Below are positions 43,862 through 52,902 of a stretch of 64,000 nt of DNA, piece by piece; position 1 is the first letter of the stretch; each line of letters starts with the position of its first letter. Below the pieces are notes generated by a model. It was not told the DNA's origin. It saw nothing but the letters and a program-made list of their open reading frames with translations, and did no database searches. Source of the stretch: an uncultured Saprospiraceae bacterium (GTDB lineage: Bacteria > Bacteroidota > Bacteroidia > Chitinophagales > Saprospiraceae). The position numbers were made by a program, and so were the translations under genes. Where the stretch lies: positions 1-64,000 of the forward strand of contig CALLXF010000086.1 in NCBI GenBank assembly GCA_938015805.1, read 5' to 3'.

Positions 43862-44418
43862 GTACGTATAAATTCTAAATCACCCTCTTGGTTAAACATA
43901 GCGACTACAGAAGGGTCTGCTTTTGTAAGATCATCCTGACGATGTTTAACAACATAGTCCACTTCTTTTAACATTCGTTTATCGATATCTCTAAAGCTTG
44001 CTGGAAAATCTTTTCCGCTATAGTTTGCTGATGTAGAAACTAATGGAACCCCTAAAGCATCTATTAGTGTTCTGCAAAAAGGATCTGTTGTCAATCTAAC
44101 CCCTAAGCTTCCAGAAGCATGAGCTACAGGAGGAAGTATAGATTTTGCTTTTTTATAGATAAGCGTTAATGGCTTAGTATGATGTAAAAGTAGGGTTTCT
44201 ATCCTTGGATGGACATGTTCTACAGTATTAGTGAGCATGTCGATCGAGGATACTAGTACGCTTAGTGGTTTGGAAATATCTCTCTTCTTAATGTTGAATA
44301 TTTTAGCTATTGCATCTCGATTATCTGCTCTACATCCGATACCCCAAATGGTGTCAGTAGGATATATTATTACGCCATTGTTATTTAAAACCTCTATGAT
44401 GTCTTCTATCTCATCCAT
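43858..44418 (-). CDS. L-threonylcarbamoyladenylate synthase (Sua5/YciO/YrdC family)
   Basis: Makes threonylcarbamoyl-AMP from threonine, bicarbonate and ATP for the t6A37 modification of ANN-reading tRNAs. The 186 aa contain only the YrdC domain (no Sua5 C-terminal domain): GVIIYPTDTIWGIGCRADNRDAI, IFNIKKRDISKPLSVLV, SGSLGVRLTTDPFCRTLI and PLVSTSANYSGKD are family motifs. It is convergent with the S41 protease and diverges from the PKD gene. A TAGTTTTG box begins five bases upstream of the ATG, which would imply an almost leaderless transcript. TsaC rather than YciO is the likelier identity. Confidence 0.9.
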   Translation of the reverse strand: MDEIEDIIEVLNNNGVIIYPTDTIWGIGCRADNRDAIAKIFNIKKRDISKPLSVLVSSIDMLTNTVEHVHPRIETLLLHHTKPLTLIYKKAKSILPPVAHASGSLGVRLTTDPFCRTLIDALGVPLVSTSANYSGKDFPASFRDIDKRMLKEVDYVVKHRQDDLTKADPSVVAMFNQEGDLEFIRT

Positions 44419-44436
44419 ACACTCAAAACTATTGAC

Positions 44437-44444
44437 TATTTTTG
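44437..44444 (+). promoter_or_regulatory. -7 box (TATTTTTG) for the PKD/type B T9SS gene
   Basis: An exact TAnnTTTG match 55 bases upstream of the ATG at 44499, in the divergent gap with tsaC. No TTG at the proper distance upstream. Confidence 0.35.
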
Positions 44445-44498
44445 TAACTATCTTTCTAATAATTAAGGAAGTAAAAACGTTTATATATTAATAAAAGT

Positions 44499-46850
44499 AT
44501 GCTCCCATCCACCTTTATTAAAGTTATTACTGTGAAAAATTTGTTTCCCGTTATTCTCGCTTGTTTTTGTTTCTTATTTATCATGCAAAATAAGGCATAT
44601 GCTGCACATATTGTAGGAGGAGATGTTACCTATGATTGCCTTGGTTTAGATACGCTAGCTAATGGGAATGTAAATATTAGATTGCGGATAGAATTTAACA
44701 TGTATCGAGATAATGGTGGTCAAGGATTAGGGCAGGGGCCAGGAGCTGGATTTGATATGCCTGCAAATTTTGGAGTGTACAGATTATCAGGTAACAACGT
44801 ACAGCATATTACCACACAAACAGAAACCATCGATATTAATGAGGAGGTAGAATTTGATGATAGTAATCCATGTATCTCTTATCCCCCTCAAGTAGGTGTG
44901 GACAGAGCATTGTATAGTTTTGATATCACATTACCCTTATTGACGGGGCCAGATGATCGATATTTGATATCATATCAGCGTTGCTGTCGGAACCAGACAA
45001 TAGATAATTTAGTGGCACCAGGAGAAACGGGTGCTGTATTTAGTATAGAGATCACGTCTCTTGCTATGAGTATATGTAATGATAGTCCTAGTTTCAATAA
45101 TTTTCCTCCTGTGATTATTTGTTCGGGAGAAGATATAAATTTTGATCATTCGGCAAACGATGCAGAGGGACATCAGATCTTTTATGAATTTTGTGCTCCT
45201 TTAACATCCGGAGGTACAGATGGGGCAACTACGCCTGGTGATCCTAATTCATGTACTGGAGTAACGCCTGATCCAGCCGGATGCCCTCCACCATATGATG
45301 AGGTCATATTCCAATTACCTAATTACTCTGCTACTAATCCAATGGCAGGAGATCCACAAATAACGATAGATGCGATAACAGGTTTGATTTCGGGTGTACC
45401 CCAATTAAATGGTCAGTTTGTGGTAGGTGTATGTGCTCGAGAAATATTTAATGGACAGATCATGACAGTGATCAGGAGGGACTTCCAGTTTAATGTCGCC
45501 ACATGTACACCTAATGTAGTCGCTGATATAGAACCGGAGCCCCCGGCTACGGTAGGTGAGATAAATGGAACACCGACGATTATTACATGTGGAGAGAATA
45601 TAATTCCTTTTGAGCATGTAGGGTCTACAGATAACGTCCTTTCCTATTACTGGGAGTTCGATATTAACGGGAATTTACAAACTGCAGATACCCAATCCAC
45701 AACTTTCGAATTTCCAGGACCTGGATCTTATAGCGTATTATTAGTGACGAATGAGGGGCTGACCTGTGAAGCTAGGGATAGCTTTCCAGTCGTTATTTAT
45801 CCAGAGGTCTATGCTGATTTTAGTTTTGATTATGACACCTGTACTGCTGGCCCTGTAATGTTTATTGATAGTAGTTTTACAGATGCCCTAAATATTGTGG
45901 ATTTAGAATGGGATTTTGCGGGTGATCAAATTCAGCCAGGTCAAGACCCAGAATCTCCAGATCATGTTTTTGGTGCACCGGGCAATTTACCGGTAAAACT
46001 GATCGCAACTGATAATAATAATTGTAAAGATTCAATTACTCAGATTGTACCTTATTTTCCAGTACCTAATTTAATCATCATAGAGCCTAATACTTTTGTT
46101 GGTTGTGCTCCTGCGGATATTTTTTTTAATAATTTATCGACGCCTATAGATTCTACATATGATATTACCTGGGATTTTGGAGATGGAGAATTTGGAGATG
46201 AGATTAGTCCATCACATTTGTATACAGATGTAGGTCTGTATTCTGTGAGTGTAACGATCGTATCGCCTCTAGGCTGTCTTGTAGAATCTTTTTTTAGCGA
46301 ACTGATAACCATAGAGCCTAAGCCTACTGCGGATTTTACGTTTTCTCCGGAGATGCCTAATGTATTTAATAAAGAGGTAGAGTTTTTTGATAGGAGCCTG
46401 GGAGCAGATGCTTGGCAGTGGGATTTTTCAGGAGAAGGATTTTCTAATGATCCAAATCCAACGTATGAATTTAAAGATACAGGTATTTACAATGTTCAGC
46501 TAGTCGTAAAGCATCCAGAAGGATGTACAGATACACTAGTAAGGATTATAGACATCGAGCCGATCGTAAGCTATCATATGCCTAATGCATTTACGCCTAA
46601 TGGCGATGCAACTAATGATATTTTTAAGGGTAATGGTAGGTTTGATGGAATTGAAGATTTTTCTTTTACGATATGGAATCGATGGGGAGAAATGGTGTTT
46701 GAAAGTAGAGATCCATTTGTTGGATGGAATGGTACAAAAAACAACTCGGGACAAAATTCTCCAGCAGGAGTTTATGTATATGAGGTAAACTACAGTAACC
46801 CTCGAGGAGAAGAGTTTAATTTACAAGGGCATGTAACACTATTACGATGA
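44499..46850 (+). CDS. PKD-domain protein with gliding-type (type B) T9SS sorting domain
   Basis: A 783-aa secreted protein. The signal peptide (about 1-35, ends KAYA) is followed by a region with HIVGGDVTYDCLG and SYQRCCRNQTIDNL, a pattern frequent in large T9SS surface proteins. Three or four PKD-like domains then follow (about 350-690; VLSYYWEFDINGN, ITWDFGDGEFGDE, AWQWDFSGEGF). The C-terminal about 85 residues form a type B (CHU_C / gliding-associated) sorting domain: MPNAFTPNGDATNDIFKG...FTIWNRWGEMVFES...GWNGTKN. Type B cargo is usually released or held by a partner of the PorP/SprF kind; none is adjacent. Confidence 0.9.
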   Translation: MLPSTFIKVITVKNLFPVILACFCFLFIMQNKAYAAHIVGGDVTYDCLGLDTLANGNVNIRLRIEFNMYRDNGGQGLGQGPGAGFDMPANFGVYRLSGNNVQHITTQTETIDINEEVEFDDSNPCISYPPQVGVDRALYSFDITLPLLTGPDDRYLISYQRCCRNQTIDNLVAPGETGAVFSIEITSLAMSICNDSPSFNNFPPVIICSGEDINFDHSANDAEGHQIFYEFCAPLTSGGTDGATTPGDPNSCTGVTPDPAGCPPPYDEVIFQLPNYSATNPMAGDPQITIDAITGLISGVPQLNGQFVVGVCAREIFNGQIMTVIRRDFQFNVATCTPNVVADIEPEPPATVGEINGTPTIITCGENIIPFEHVGSTDNVLSYYWEFDINGNLQTADTQSTTFEFPGPGSYSVLLVTNEGLTCEARDSFPVVIYPEVYADFSFDYDTCTAGPVMFIDSSFTDALNIVDLEWDFAGDQIQPGQDPESPDHVFGAPGNLPVKLIATDNNNCKDSITQIVPYFPVPNLIIIEPNTFVGCAPADIFFNNLSTPIDSTYDITWDFGDGEFGDEISPSHLYTDVGLYSVSVTIVSPLGCLVESFFSELITIEPKPTADFTFSPEMPNVFNKEVEFFDRSLGADAWQWDFSGEGFSNDPNPTYEFKDTGIYNVQLVVKHPEGCTDTLVRIIDIEPIVSYHMPNAFTPNGDATNDIFKGNGRFDGIEDFSFTIWNRWGEMVFESRDPFVGWNGTKNNSGQNSPAGVYVYEVNYSNPRGEEFNLQGHVTLLR

Positions 46851-46892
46851 TAAAATGCTTTAAAATAAAGTGATTATTAGTAAGTATTTATC

Positions 46893-46900
46893 TATCTTTG
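46893..46900 (+). promoter_or_regulatory. -7 box (TATCTTTG) for rplS
   Basis: An exact -7 match 22 bases upstream of the rplS ATG. The -33 position reads GTGATTA rather than TTG, so that box is weak. Confidence 0.6.
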
Positions 46901-46922
46901 CACCCGCTTAAAGAATATAGCT

Positions 46923-47273
46923 ATGGATTTAATAAAATACGTTCACGAACAAGTGACACCTGCAAAAAACCTTCCTGAATTTAGACCAGGAGATAATATT
47001 ACAGTGAGTTATAAGATCGTTGAGGGAGCAAAAGAAAGAATACAAACCTTCCGTGGAGATGTGATTCAGATAAATGGATCGGGATCTACTAAAACTTTTA
47101 CAGTGCGTAAAATGTCTAGTGGAGTAGGGGTAGAAAGAATTTTTCCATACAATACTCCTAACCTTGTGGAGGTAGAAGTATTAAAAAGAGGGAAGGTGAG
47201 AAGAGCAAAACTGTTCTATTTGAGAGGTCTAAAAGGTAAAAAGGCTAAGATCAAAGAAAAAACAAGAAGATAA
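46923..47273 (+). CDS. rplS: 50S ribosomal protein L19
   Basis: L19 sits at the 30S-50S interface. The 116-aa sequence includes the conserved [29 protein letters not shown] and [37 protein letters not shown] blocks and a basic C-terminal tail. It is not followed by trmD or rimM and is alone here, with its own promoter box and a strong terminator. Confidence 0.98.
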   Translation: MDLIKYVHEQVTPAKNLPEFRPGDNITVSYKIVEGAKERIQTFRGDVIQINGSGSTKTFTVRKMSSGVGVERIFPYNTPNLVEVEVLKRGKVRRAKLFYLRGLKGKKAKIKEKTRR

Positions 47274-47279
47274 TAAATT

Positions 47280-47307
47280 AAGCCTCGCAATTGTGAGGCT
47301 TTTTTAT
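47280..47307 (+). terminator. Intrinsic terminator of rplS
   Basis: AGCCTC pairs with GAGGCT around a GCAATTGT loop and is followed by six T. It starts 7 bases past the rplS stop. Confidence 0.92.
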
Positions 47308-47355
47308 TTGCCATAAGTTGTTTATTTTTCTAAAGTTTATGAATACCAGAATTTT

Positions 47356-47724
47356 ATGAAAAAACCTTTAATAATCCTATTGATACTCCTTCTATCCGTT
47401 ATTTCTTGTAAAGAAGATAAAGTTTTTCTTAAAGAAGATTTACAAGGATACTGGATGGTAGTCGGTGCAAAAAGAAACGGGAAAACTACAAAATCGCTCA
47501 GAGGGGCATGGATAAAATTTAGAGACATGGAGATGGTAGATAATTTTCTTTCGGATAAAGAAATACATCCGTATTCTTTAAAAGGAAGTACACTGATCCA
47601 TCATGTAGAACCAGAGCGTAAATATTCATTACATAGAGTCACTGCCGACACTTTAGAATTAAGTACGACTTTAGATGCTTATAAATTTGATTTAACTTTA
47701 GAGCGTAAATACGAAACTCAATAA
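47356..47724 (+). CDS. Small lipoprotein, lipocalin-like
   Basis: A 122-aa lipoprotein with signal IILLILLLSVISC (lipobox VISC). The mature part begins KEDKVFLKEDLQGYWMVVGAKRNGKTTKS, the GxW-type start seen in Bacteroidota lipocalin-like domains. It then alternates short strands (TLIHHVEPERKYSLHRVTADTLELSTT), consistent with a small barrel. It lies 13 bases upstream of the GWxTD gene on the same strand, so they may share a transcript. Function unknown. Confidence 0.7.
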   Translation: MKKPLIILLILLLSVISCKEDKVFLKEDLQGYWMVVGAKRNGKTTKSLRGAWIKFRDMEMVDNFLSDKEIHPYSLKGSTLIHHVEPERKYSLHRVTADTLELSTTLDAYKFDLTLERKYETQ

Positions 47725-47736
47725 ATTTAATGATCA

Positions 47737-49194
47737 ATGAAAAATATTACTCTCTTTCTCATATTTTTCATTTCTTATTCTCTTAATGCCTTAGATGTCA
47801 GTGTGACCCATGCTACATTTAATAATGATAAAGAGACTTACGTCGAATATTACTTCCACTATGTAGGCAAAACCTTAAATTTTCTTCCCGTAAATGAGAA
47901 AATCACTAATGTTCAAGCTGCAGTAGAAGTATTAATCTTAATTAAAAAACAAGGGGCTATTATCGACTATGATAAGTATAAATTATCTAGTCCCGTTTTT
48001 ACAACTCCGTCAGATTTTCAAGATATAAAGCGTTTTGTATTACCAAAAGGCGACTATGTTATAGAGATTGAAATTGTTGATCTTAATAATCTGGAGAGTA
48101 CCTTTAAATGGAATGGGAAACAAAACATATCAGGATTTCAAAACCAAATTGTAGATGTCTCAGACGTACAACTACTGGCTTCAGTAGTGCAAAGTGACGA
48201 AACGGCCCCTACGGCTTTTAGTAAGAGTGGATTTACTTTTGAAATTTTACCTTACGATTTTTTACATGAGAAGTATAAGCAAATAAATTTTTACTCAGAA
48301 TTTTATAATCTCGATAAAAACGAAGATCAGCTTTATGTCAGCTATGGTGTGAGGAAAGACTTTGTAGGAAAAAAAGGAGATGAGGTTTATATCAGATCAA
48401 AAAAAATTAAAAATTCGGAGCAGATTGTTCCGTACTTAAGTGCTTTAGATATAAAGGAGCTTAAATCTGGAAATTATCATGTATTTGTAGAGATAAAGAA
48501 TAGGAATAAAGAGATTCTTGCTGCCGCATATCGTGATTTTCAGAGGAGTAATCCTGGTTATGATTTTGAGATTAGTTTAAATAGTAACGGTGATTTTGAA
48601 GACTCGTTTGTAAAAAAACTGGATCAAAGTAAGCTAGATTATTATGTGCGAGCTCATATGCCGATCGCCAGAGCGGATATGATCTCAGTTATGAATTCTG
48701 TGTTAAAAGATGGATCCGCAGCAAGTAAAAAATACTTTTTATATAAACATTGGACGGATGTAAATGAGGCTCATGCGGGTACTTTATTTGATAAATACAT
48801 GGAAGTAGCAGATGCTTTAGATAAGATGTATAATTCTGGATTTGGTTATGGTTTTGAGACGGATCGAGGATATATCTATCTTAGATATGGAAGACCTTCT
48901 CAGCAAATAGAGGTGACGGATGAGCCTTCTGCTCCTCCTTATGAGATATGGGCTTATGACGTTATCCCGGACACAGGAGAGACCAATGTAAAATTTGTTT
49001 TTTATAATCCGACGTTGCAACATAATGCCTTTGATCTATTACACTCTACCTGCCGAGGCGAACGTTTTAATCCTGCATGGGAAACAGAGTTATATAAAAA
49101 CGCAACTACCGAGGATACTCGCCGATCTATAGATGCCACTACTGTGCAAGATAATATGGGCAGAAATGCTCGAAGACTTTTTGATGAGTTGTAG
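47737..49194 (+). CDS. GWxTD domain-containing secreted protein
   Basis: A secreted protein of 485 aa with a signal peptide (MKNITLFLIFFISYSLNA). The C-terminal third is a GWxTD domain: the signature here is YKHWTDVNEAHAG, followed by GYIYLRYGRPSQQIEV and YEIWAYDVIPD, the conserved pair of strands in this family. The N-terminal two-thirds contains beta-rich repeats of a Bacteroidota-type surface domain. The function of GWxTD proteins is not established. Upstream is the small lipoprotein. Confidence 0.87.
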   Translation: MKNITLFLIFFISYSLNALDVSVTHATFNNDKETYVEYYFHYVGKTLNFLPVNEKITNVQAAVEVLILIKKQGAIIDYDKYKLSSPVFTTPSDFQDIKRFVLPKGDYVIEIEIVDLNNLESTFKWNGKQNISGFQNQIVDVSDVQLLASVVQSDETAPTAFSKSGFTFEILPYDFLHEKYKQINFYSEFYNLDKNEDQLYVSYGVRKDFVGKKGDEVYIRSKKIKNSEQIVPYLSALDIKELKSGNYHVFVEIKNRNKEILAAAYRDFQRSNPGYDFEISLNSNGDFEDSFVKKLDQSKLDYYVRAHMPIARADMISVMNSVLKDGSAASKKYFLYKHWTDVNEAHAGTLFDKYMEVADALDKMYNSGFGYGFETDRGYIYLRYGRPSQQIEVTDEPSAPPYEIWAYDVIPDTGETNVKFVFYNPTLQHNAFDLLHSTCRGERFNPAWETELYKNATTEDTRRSIDATTVQDNMGRNARRLFDEL

Positions 49195-49221
49195 GTTATA
49201 ACTCAGAAATATTTCCGCCTG

Positions 49222-49246
49222 ATAATCATAATCACTTTATGGTTAT
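49222..49246 (+). terminator. Possible AT-rich hairpin terminator after the GWxTD gene
   Basis: ATAATCATAA pairs with TTATGGTTAT (10 positions, one G-T pair) around TCACT, followed by TATTATTGTTGTTG. The stem is AT-only and the tail is not pure T, so termination strength is uncertain. Confidence 0.35.
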
Positions 49247-49292
49247 TATTATTGTTGTTGTTATATATCCTTGCTTTCCTGCATTAAAATAA

Positions 49293-49604
49293 ATGGAAGA
49301 ACAATTACCAATATCGATACTCGAATTATTAGGAATGCATATTTATCTGAGTTCTATTACATTGGGAATTGGAATAATTGTTTTGTTTATTTTAATGAAG
49401 TCCGATCATCAATTTTCTTGGGTAAAATATATTACTAAATCTATTCAATTACTATTAGTAGTAATTATAGTATCTTTTTTAATCTGGGTAAAATGGCCAT
49501 TTGGATTTGACATTATGCTCGGGCCTATTAATTTACCTACTTCTATCATAATTATAATCTTTCTAGGATTGTACTCAGTATTTAAACCTAAGTATAATTG
49601 GTAA
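49293..49604 (+). CDS. Small membrane protein of unknown function
   Basis: A 103-aa protein made mostly of three predicted transmembrane segments (SSITLGIGIIVLFILM, SIQLLLVVIIVSFLIWV and TSIIIIIFLGLYSVF). No family is recognised. It follows the GWxTD gene by about 100 bases with a possible terminator between them. There is a 221-bp gap to the next gene, in which I see no feature. Hydrophobicity and frame length support a real gene. Confidence 0.55.
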   Translation: MEEQLPISILELLGMHIYLSSITLGIGIIVLFILMKSDHQFSWVKYITKSIQLLLVVIIVSFLIWVKWPFGFDIMLGPINLPTSIIIIIFLGLYSVFKPKYNW

Positions 49605-49825
49605 TAATAAATTGCAGATTAGAAATTTGAGAATTTACGCATTTTCAAGGTTTCCTTTATATAGGGAACATCCTTAACCCAATAGCAGTGAATATGATAA
49701 AAAGGTATTTCTAGAATAGGAGAGTCGATAAAAGGGAGCATTCTGTTTATAACCTGTTTTATGTTGGTCTAAGAATAAAAATCCGTGTAAGTCCTATTAT
49801 CGGCAAGAATTGAACTAATAAAATA

Positions 49826-51403
49826 CTAGATTTTTATAAAATCCATACCTACTTTTTCATCGCTGGTTTGTATTGTGACCGCATAATAGCCAGCAGTCCA
49901 GGAATCAATATCCAAGTTAAGTATCTCTTCTGAGGTACCATTATTAATTTCTTCTGTTATATAAACTAGTTGGCCTAGAGCATTATGTATAAATAACTCA
50001 TACTTCTCATTGAGAGGAACAGTATATTTTAAGACTAGGTTATTAGATACTGGATTAGGTACGATAGTACTAAAAGATAAAACATTTACTGGAGTAGCTC
50101 CTTCTGAAATTTCGTTACATGCTCCCACTAAATCTAATACTCCACCGCTGGCGATAGATCCATTTAAACCATTTACAGATCTGGAGGAGTTTACGATTGC
50201 ATTTCTAAGTAGTAATGCTTTTTGAGCTGGATCATCATTATCCGTAAATAAATCGAGATTTAAAGAATATAGCAATGCTACAGTTCCAGCCACCATCGGT
50301 GCTGCTGCCGATGTTCCTCCAAAAGAGGAATAGTCATTATTTAGCTTACAAGAAAACATTTCGTCTCCAGGTGCAGCGATATCGATATGTGTGGGACCAA
50401 AGGCTCCTTGGATGACATCAGCGGCGTCCGTAGAAGTGACAGCGATGATATAAGGTGAAGTGCACGTTGATGGCATGTCACCTGTGATATCTATATTTTT
50501 TGAAGAATTACTAGTAGAAACGGCACTGATTATTCCCTCTTCTCCCATAGAATCAAACATCCCACACCAGATAGGGAAATCAGAAGCTTGTACGTCATCG
50601 ATCCCAAACGAGGAGTTAGACGCCACGACAAAGGCTCCCTCTGCTCCGTTAGTATCGTTATATAAACGGCGTTGATCCTCAGCATAACCGTAAGCCTTTA
50701 CAATATCAGAAACAAGTCCACCTGTACTGATAAGCATTATTTTTACATTCCAGTTTATTCCGGAGATACCTGTATTATTATCTCCCTTTGCTCCTATTAT
50801 TCCCGCTACAGAGGTTCCATGAGAGAGTTTTATATGATCATCTGTCTCTGCAGAAATATTTACGCCTACGATATCATCTATAAATCCATTATTATCATTA
50901 TCTATATTATCTCCATCTATTTCTCCAGGGTTGATCCATAAATTAGGTATAAGGTCTTCGTGCAGTGCATCATAACCATCATCGATTATCGCAACTACGA
51001 TATCATCTCCATTTACGGTGGTCCCTCCAGTAGATTTTTCCCAAAATTCCGGTGCATTGATAATGTCTAATCCATCCTGTAAAGCGTAGAATTCGTCATT
51101 AGGAGTCTCTCTAGATTCTACATAATAGTCCTTGGAAACATGTATAATGTTAGGGTCACCATATAAGGATTCTATGGTGGATTCCATAGCTGCATTATCT
51201 ATCAAAGTAAGTAGGTAGATATTTTTTTTTGCAAAAATAGGCTTGATAGAAGATATGTTTTGAAAATATAAATTACTTCTTAATGTAGTCGCTTCTTGTT
51301 CTATTTTAGATATAGATTGTACCATCAAATGATTAGGAGCATAGTCCTGAGCAAAACTGTATAATCCAAATAACAGAAAGAAAATGGTGGTTAGATTCTT
51401 CAT
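49826..51403 (-). CDS. Subtilisin family (S8) serine peptidase with T9SS sorting domain
   Basis: A secreted subtilase of 525 aa. After the signal peptide (ends YSFAQ) and a prodomain-like stretch (about 25-105), the catalytic core shows Asp141 in VVAIIDDGYDAL, His195 in LSHGTSVAGI and Ser365 in GGTSAAAPMVAG. The C-terminal about 75 residues are a type A T9SS sorting domain (FSTIVPNPVSNNLVLKY...AGYYAVTIQTSDEKVGMDFIKI). It would be exported through the outer membrane and act on proteins outside the cell. It is transcribed alone or with nothing visible upstream (68 bp to the BtuF-like gene). Confidence 0.95.
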   Translation of the reverse strand: MKNLTTIFFLLFGLYSFAQDYAPNHLMVQSISKIEQEATTLRSNLYFQNISSIKPIFAKKNIYLLTLIDNAAMESTIESLYGDPNIIHVSKDYYVESRETPNDEFYALQDGLDIINAPEFWEKSTGGTTVNGDDIVVAIIDDGYDALHEDLIPNLWINPGEIDGDNIDNDNNGFIDDIVGVNISAETDDHIKLSHGTSVAGIIGAKGDNNTGISGINWNVKIMLISTGGLVSDIVKAYGYAEDQRRLYNDTNGAEGAFVVASNSSFGIDDVQASDFPIWCGMFDSMGEEGIISAVSTSNSSKNIDITGDMPSTCTSPYIIAVTSTDAADVIQGAFGPTHIDIAAPGDEMFSCKLNNDYSSFGGTSAAAPMVAGTVALLYSLNLDLFTDNDDPAQKALLLRNAIVNSSRSVNGLNGSIASGGVLDLVGACNEISEGATPVNVLSFSTIVPNPVSNNLVLKYTVPLNEKYELFIHNALGQLVYITEEINNGTSEEILNLDIDSWTAGYYAVTIQTSDEKVGMDFIKI

Positions 51404-51470
51404 AGGAAATATTTACTCTAAAATTAGTTGAAAAATTATGAAGCTCAAGAATTAAATCAAGTATTAATAT

Positions 51471-52271
51471 CTATTTGTCGCTGAGATTATCTAACTCTTT
51501 ACGGAGATCGTCGATGTATTTAAAAGCAAAAATCATCCTCGATCCGTACCAAGAAAAATATTCTCCATTTACTAATATGATAGGACAGTCGATGTCTCTT
51601 GAGATTTCTCGGCCATGTTCTTCCTTAAAAGGAAAGGGTTCTGATGATAGCATAATGAGATCCGGATTGCATGACTTTAGCTGAGCTATACTTATCTGAG
51701 GATAACGTTCTCTATTTGCAAAAGCGTTAGTAAATCCTGTTTGTTCTAAAATGTCATGGATAAATGTATCATTACCTACAGTCATATACGGACCTTTCCA
51801 TATCAGGTAGGCTACTTTTAAATCCATATATTTTTTAAAATCAAATAGATTTTTTTGCTCCTTTATGATATTGATGATCTCTGATCCTTTTTGCAAACGG
51901 TGTGTAGCCTGTGCAATGAGATGTAACCCTTCTAAAGAGGATTTTAAGTTTTTTATATTGGTTATGAGTGTAGGGAATTCATTGGCTAAAGCCAATATTT
52001 GATCTTTATTATTTTCTTCTTTATTTGCTATAATAAGATCAGGCGAGAGCTCTTTTATTATGTCTAAATTGAGGTTTTTAGTACCTCCTATTTTTTCTAC
52101 TTTTTTTGTCAACGATTTAGGATGAATACAGAATTTTGTAACGCCTACAATGTTTTCTTGTAACCCTAAGTCAAAGAGGTATTCTGTTAAAGAGGGAACC
52201 GTACAAATAATACGTTGAGGAGCATTACTAATATCTATCTCTCTACCGATTTGATCTTTTAAATATTCCAA
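51471..52271 (-). CDS. BtuF-like helical-backbone metal/cobalamin-binding protein without signal peptide
   Basis: A cluster-B type substrate-binding fold (PF01497) of 266 aa. Motifs include RIICTVPSLTEYLFDLGLQENIVGVTKFC, GGTKNLNLDIIKELSPDLIIANKEEN and HDILEQTGFTNAFANRERYP, as in cobalamin/iron-siderophore binding proteins. There is no signal peptide or lipobox: it starts MEYLKDQIGREIDISNAPQ directly at the fold. No permease or ATPase is adjacent. It could be a cytoplasmic relative. It is 1 base from the DUF1684 gene, so it is in the lepB operon. A TTGGC palindrome lies at 51982. Confidence 0.85.
   Translation of the reverse strand: MEYLKDQIGREIDISNAPQRIICTVPSLTEYLFDLGLQENIVGVTKFCIHPKSLTKKVEKIGGTKNLNLDIIKELSPDLIIANKEENNKDQILALANEFPTLITNIKNLKSSLEGLHLIAQATHRLQKGSEIINIIKEQKNLFDFKKYMDLKVAYLIWKGPYMTVGNDTFIHDILEQTGFTNAFANRERYPQISIAQLKSCNPDLIMLSSEPFPFKEEHGREISRDIDCPIILVNGEYFSWYGSRMIFAFKYIDDLRKELDNLSDK
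51982..51995 (+). repeat. TTGGC-TAAA-GCCAA palindrome
   Basis: A perfect five-base stem with loop TAAA. In the BtuF-like gene (minus strand) it is TTG GCT TTA GCC AA (LALAN). Confidence 0.6.
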
Positions 52272-52272
52272 T

Positions 52273-52902
52273 TTAAGATCTATCTTTTTTCAGGCCGGTG
52301 TAAGACATCTCTCCAGCCTTAATAGAAATTTCTAGGTGATTTTCTACTGGCGGAATGGGGCAGTTCCATCCATCACCATACGCACAGTATGGATTGTAAG
52401 CTTTATTAAAATCTAAAATTACTTTATTATCTATGATATCAGAGGTTTCTAAATCGATGTAGCGTCCACCTCCGTAAGTGCTTTCTCCAGTGGTTAAATC
52501 CATGAAAGGTAAGAAAAGGTAATTTTTATACTTCTTCATTTTTATCGTATTGAGATTGCGATAAATAATAAGTGTCCTTTCTTTCCCTTTTAGATTAAAA
52601 ACGAGTTTGCCATAATTGTAAAATTCTTTTTGTTGGCCACTGTAAGTGGGGATATTAAAACTTTCTTCCGAATTACTAGCAATAAATTGTGCCTCTACTT
52701 TGTATGATTCATTAATATCAAAGTAGGATAAATCTGCACGATCATGGATAACTTTTCCTGTGATTCTTTCTTTTTGTTGTGCTGCTCTGATCTTTTTTAT
52801 GGAATCTGTATAACTTAAAGGATCTTCTTTACCGTAATGTATAGAAGTCGCGTTGCAAGAAAAAAGAAAAGCAACTGCAGCAAAATATAGTATCAGTTTC
52901 AT
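52273..52902 (-). CDS. DUF1684 family lipoprotein
   Basis: A lipoprotein of 209 aa with lipobox FLFSC. The C-terminal half carries the DUF1684 pattern: GKLVFNLKGKERTLIIYRN, LFLPFMDLTTGESTYGGGRYIDLE and the conserved DFNKAYNPYCAYGDGWNCPIPPVEN near the end. The family's function is not known; members are frequent in the Bacteroidota and in Actinobacteria. Its start overlaps the last base of the lepB stop codon (ATTAGT arrangement), showing close coupling. Confidence 0.9.
   Translation of the reverse strand: MKLILYFAAVAFLFSCNATSIHYGKEDPLSYTDSIKKIRAAQQKERITGKVIHDRADLSYFDINESYKVEAQFIASNSEESFNIPTYSGQQKEFYNYGKLVFNLKGKERTLIIYRNLNTIKMKKYKNYLFLPFMDLTTGESTYGGGRYIDLETSDIIDNKVILDFNKAYNPYCAYGDGWNCPIPPVENHLEISIKAGEMSYTGLKKDRS

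Noticed and set aside
44231-44491. 86-aa plus-strand ORF over tsaC
   Set aside because: Antisense shadow of the YrdC domain gene, with no promoter or conserved motif.
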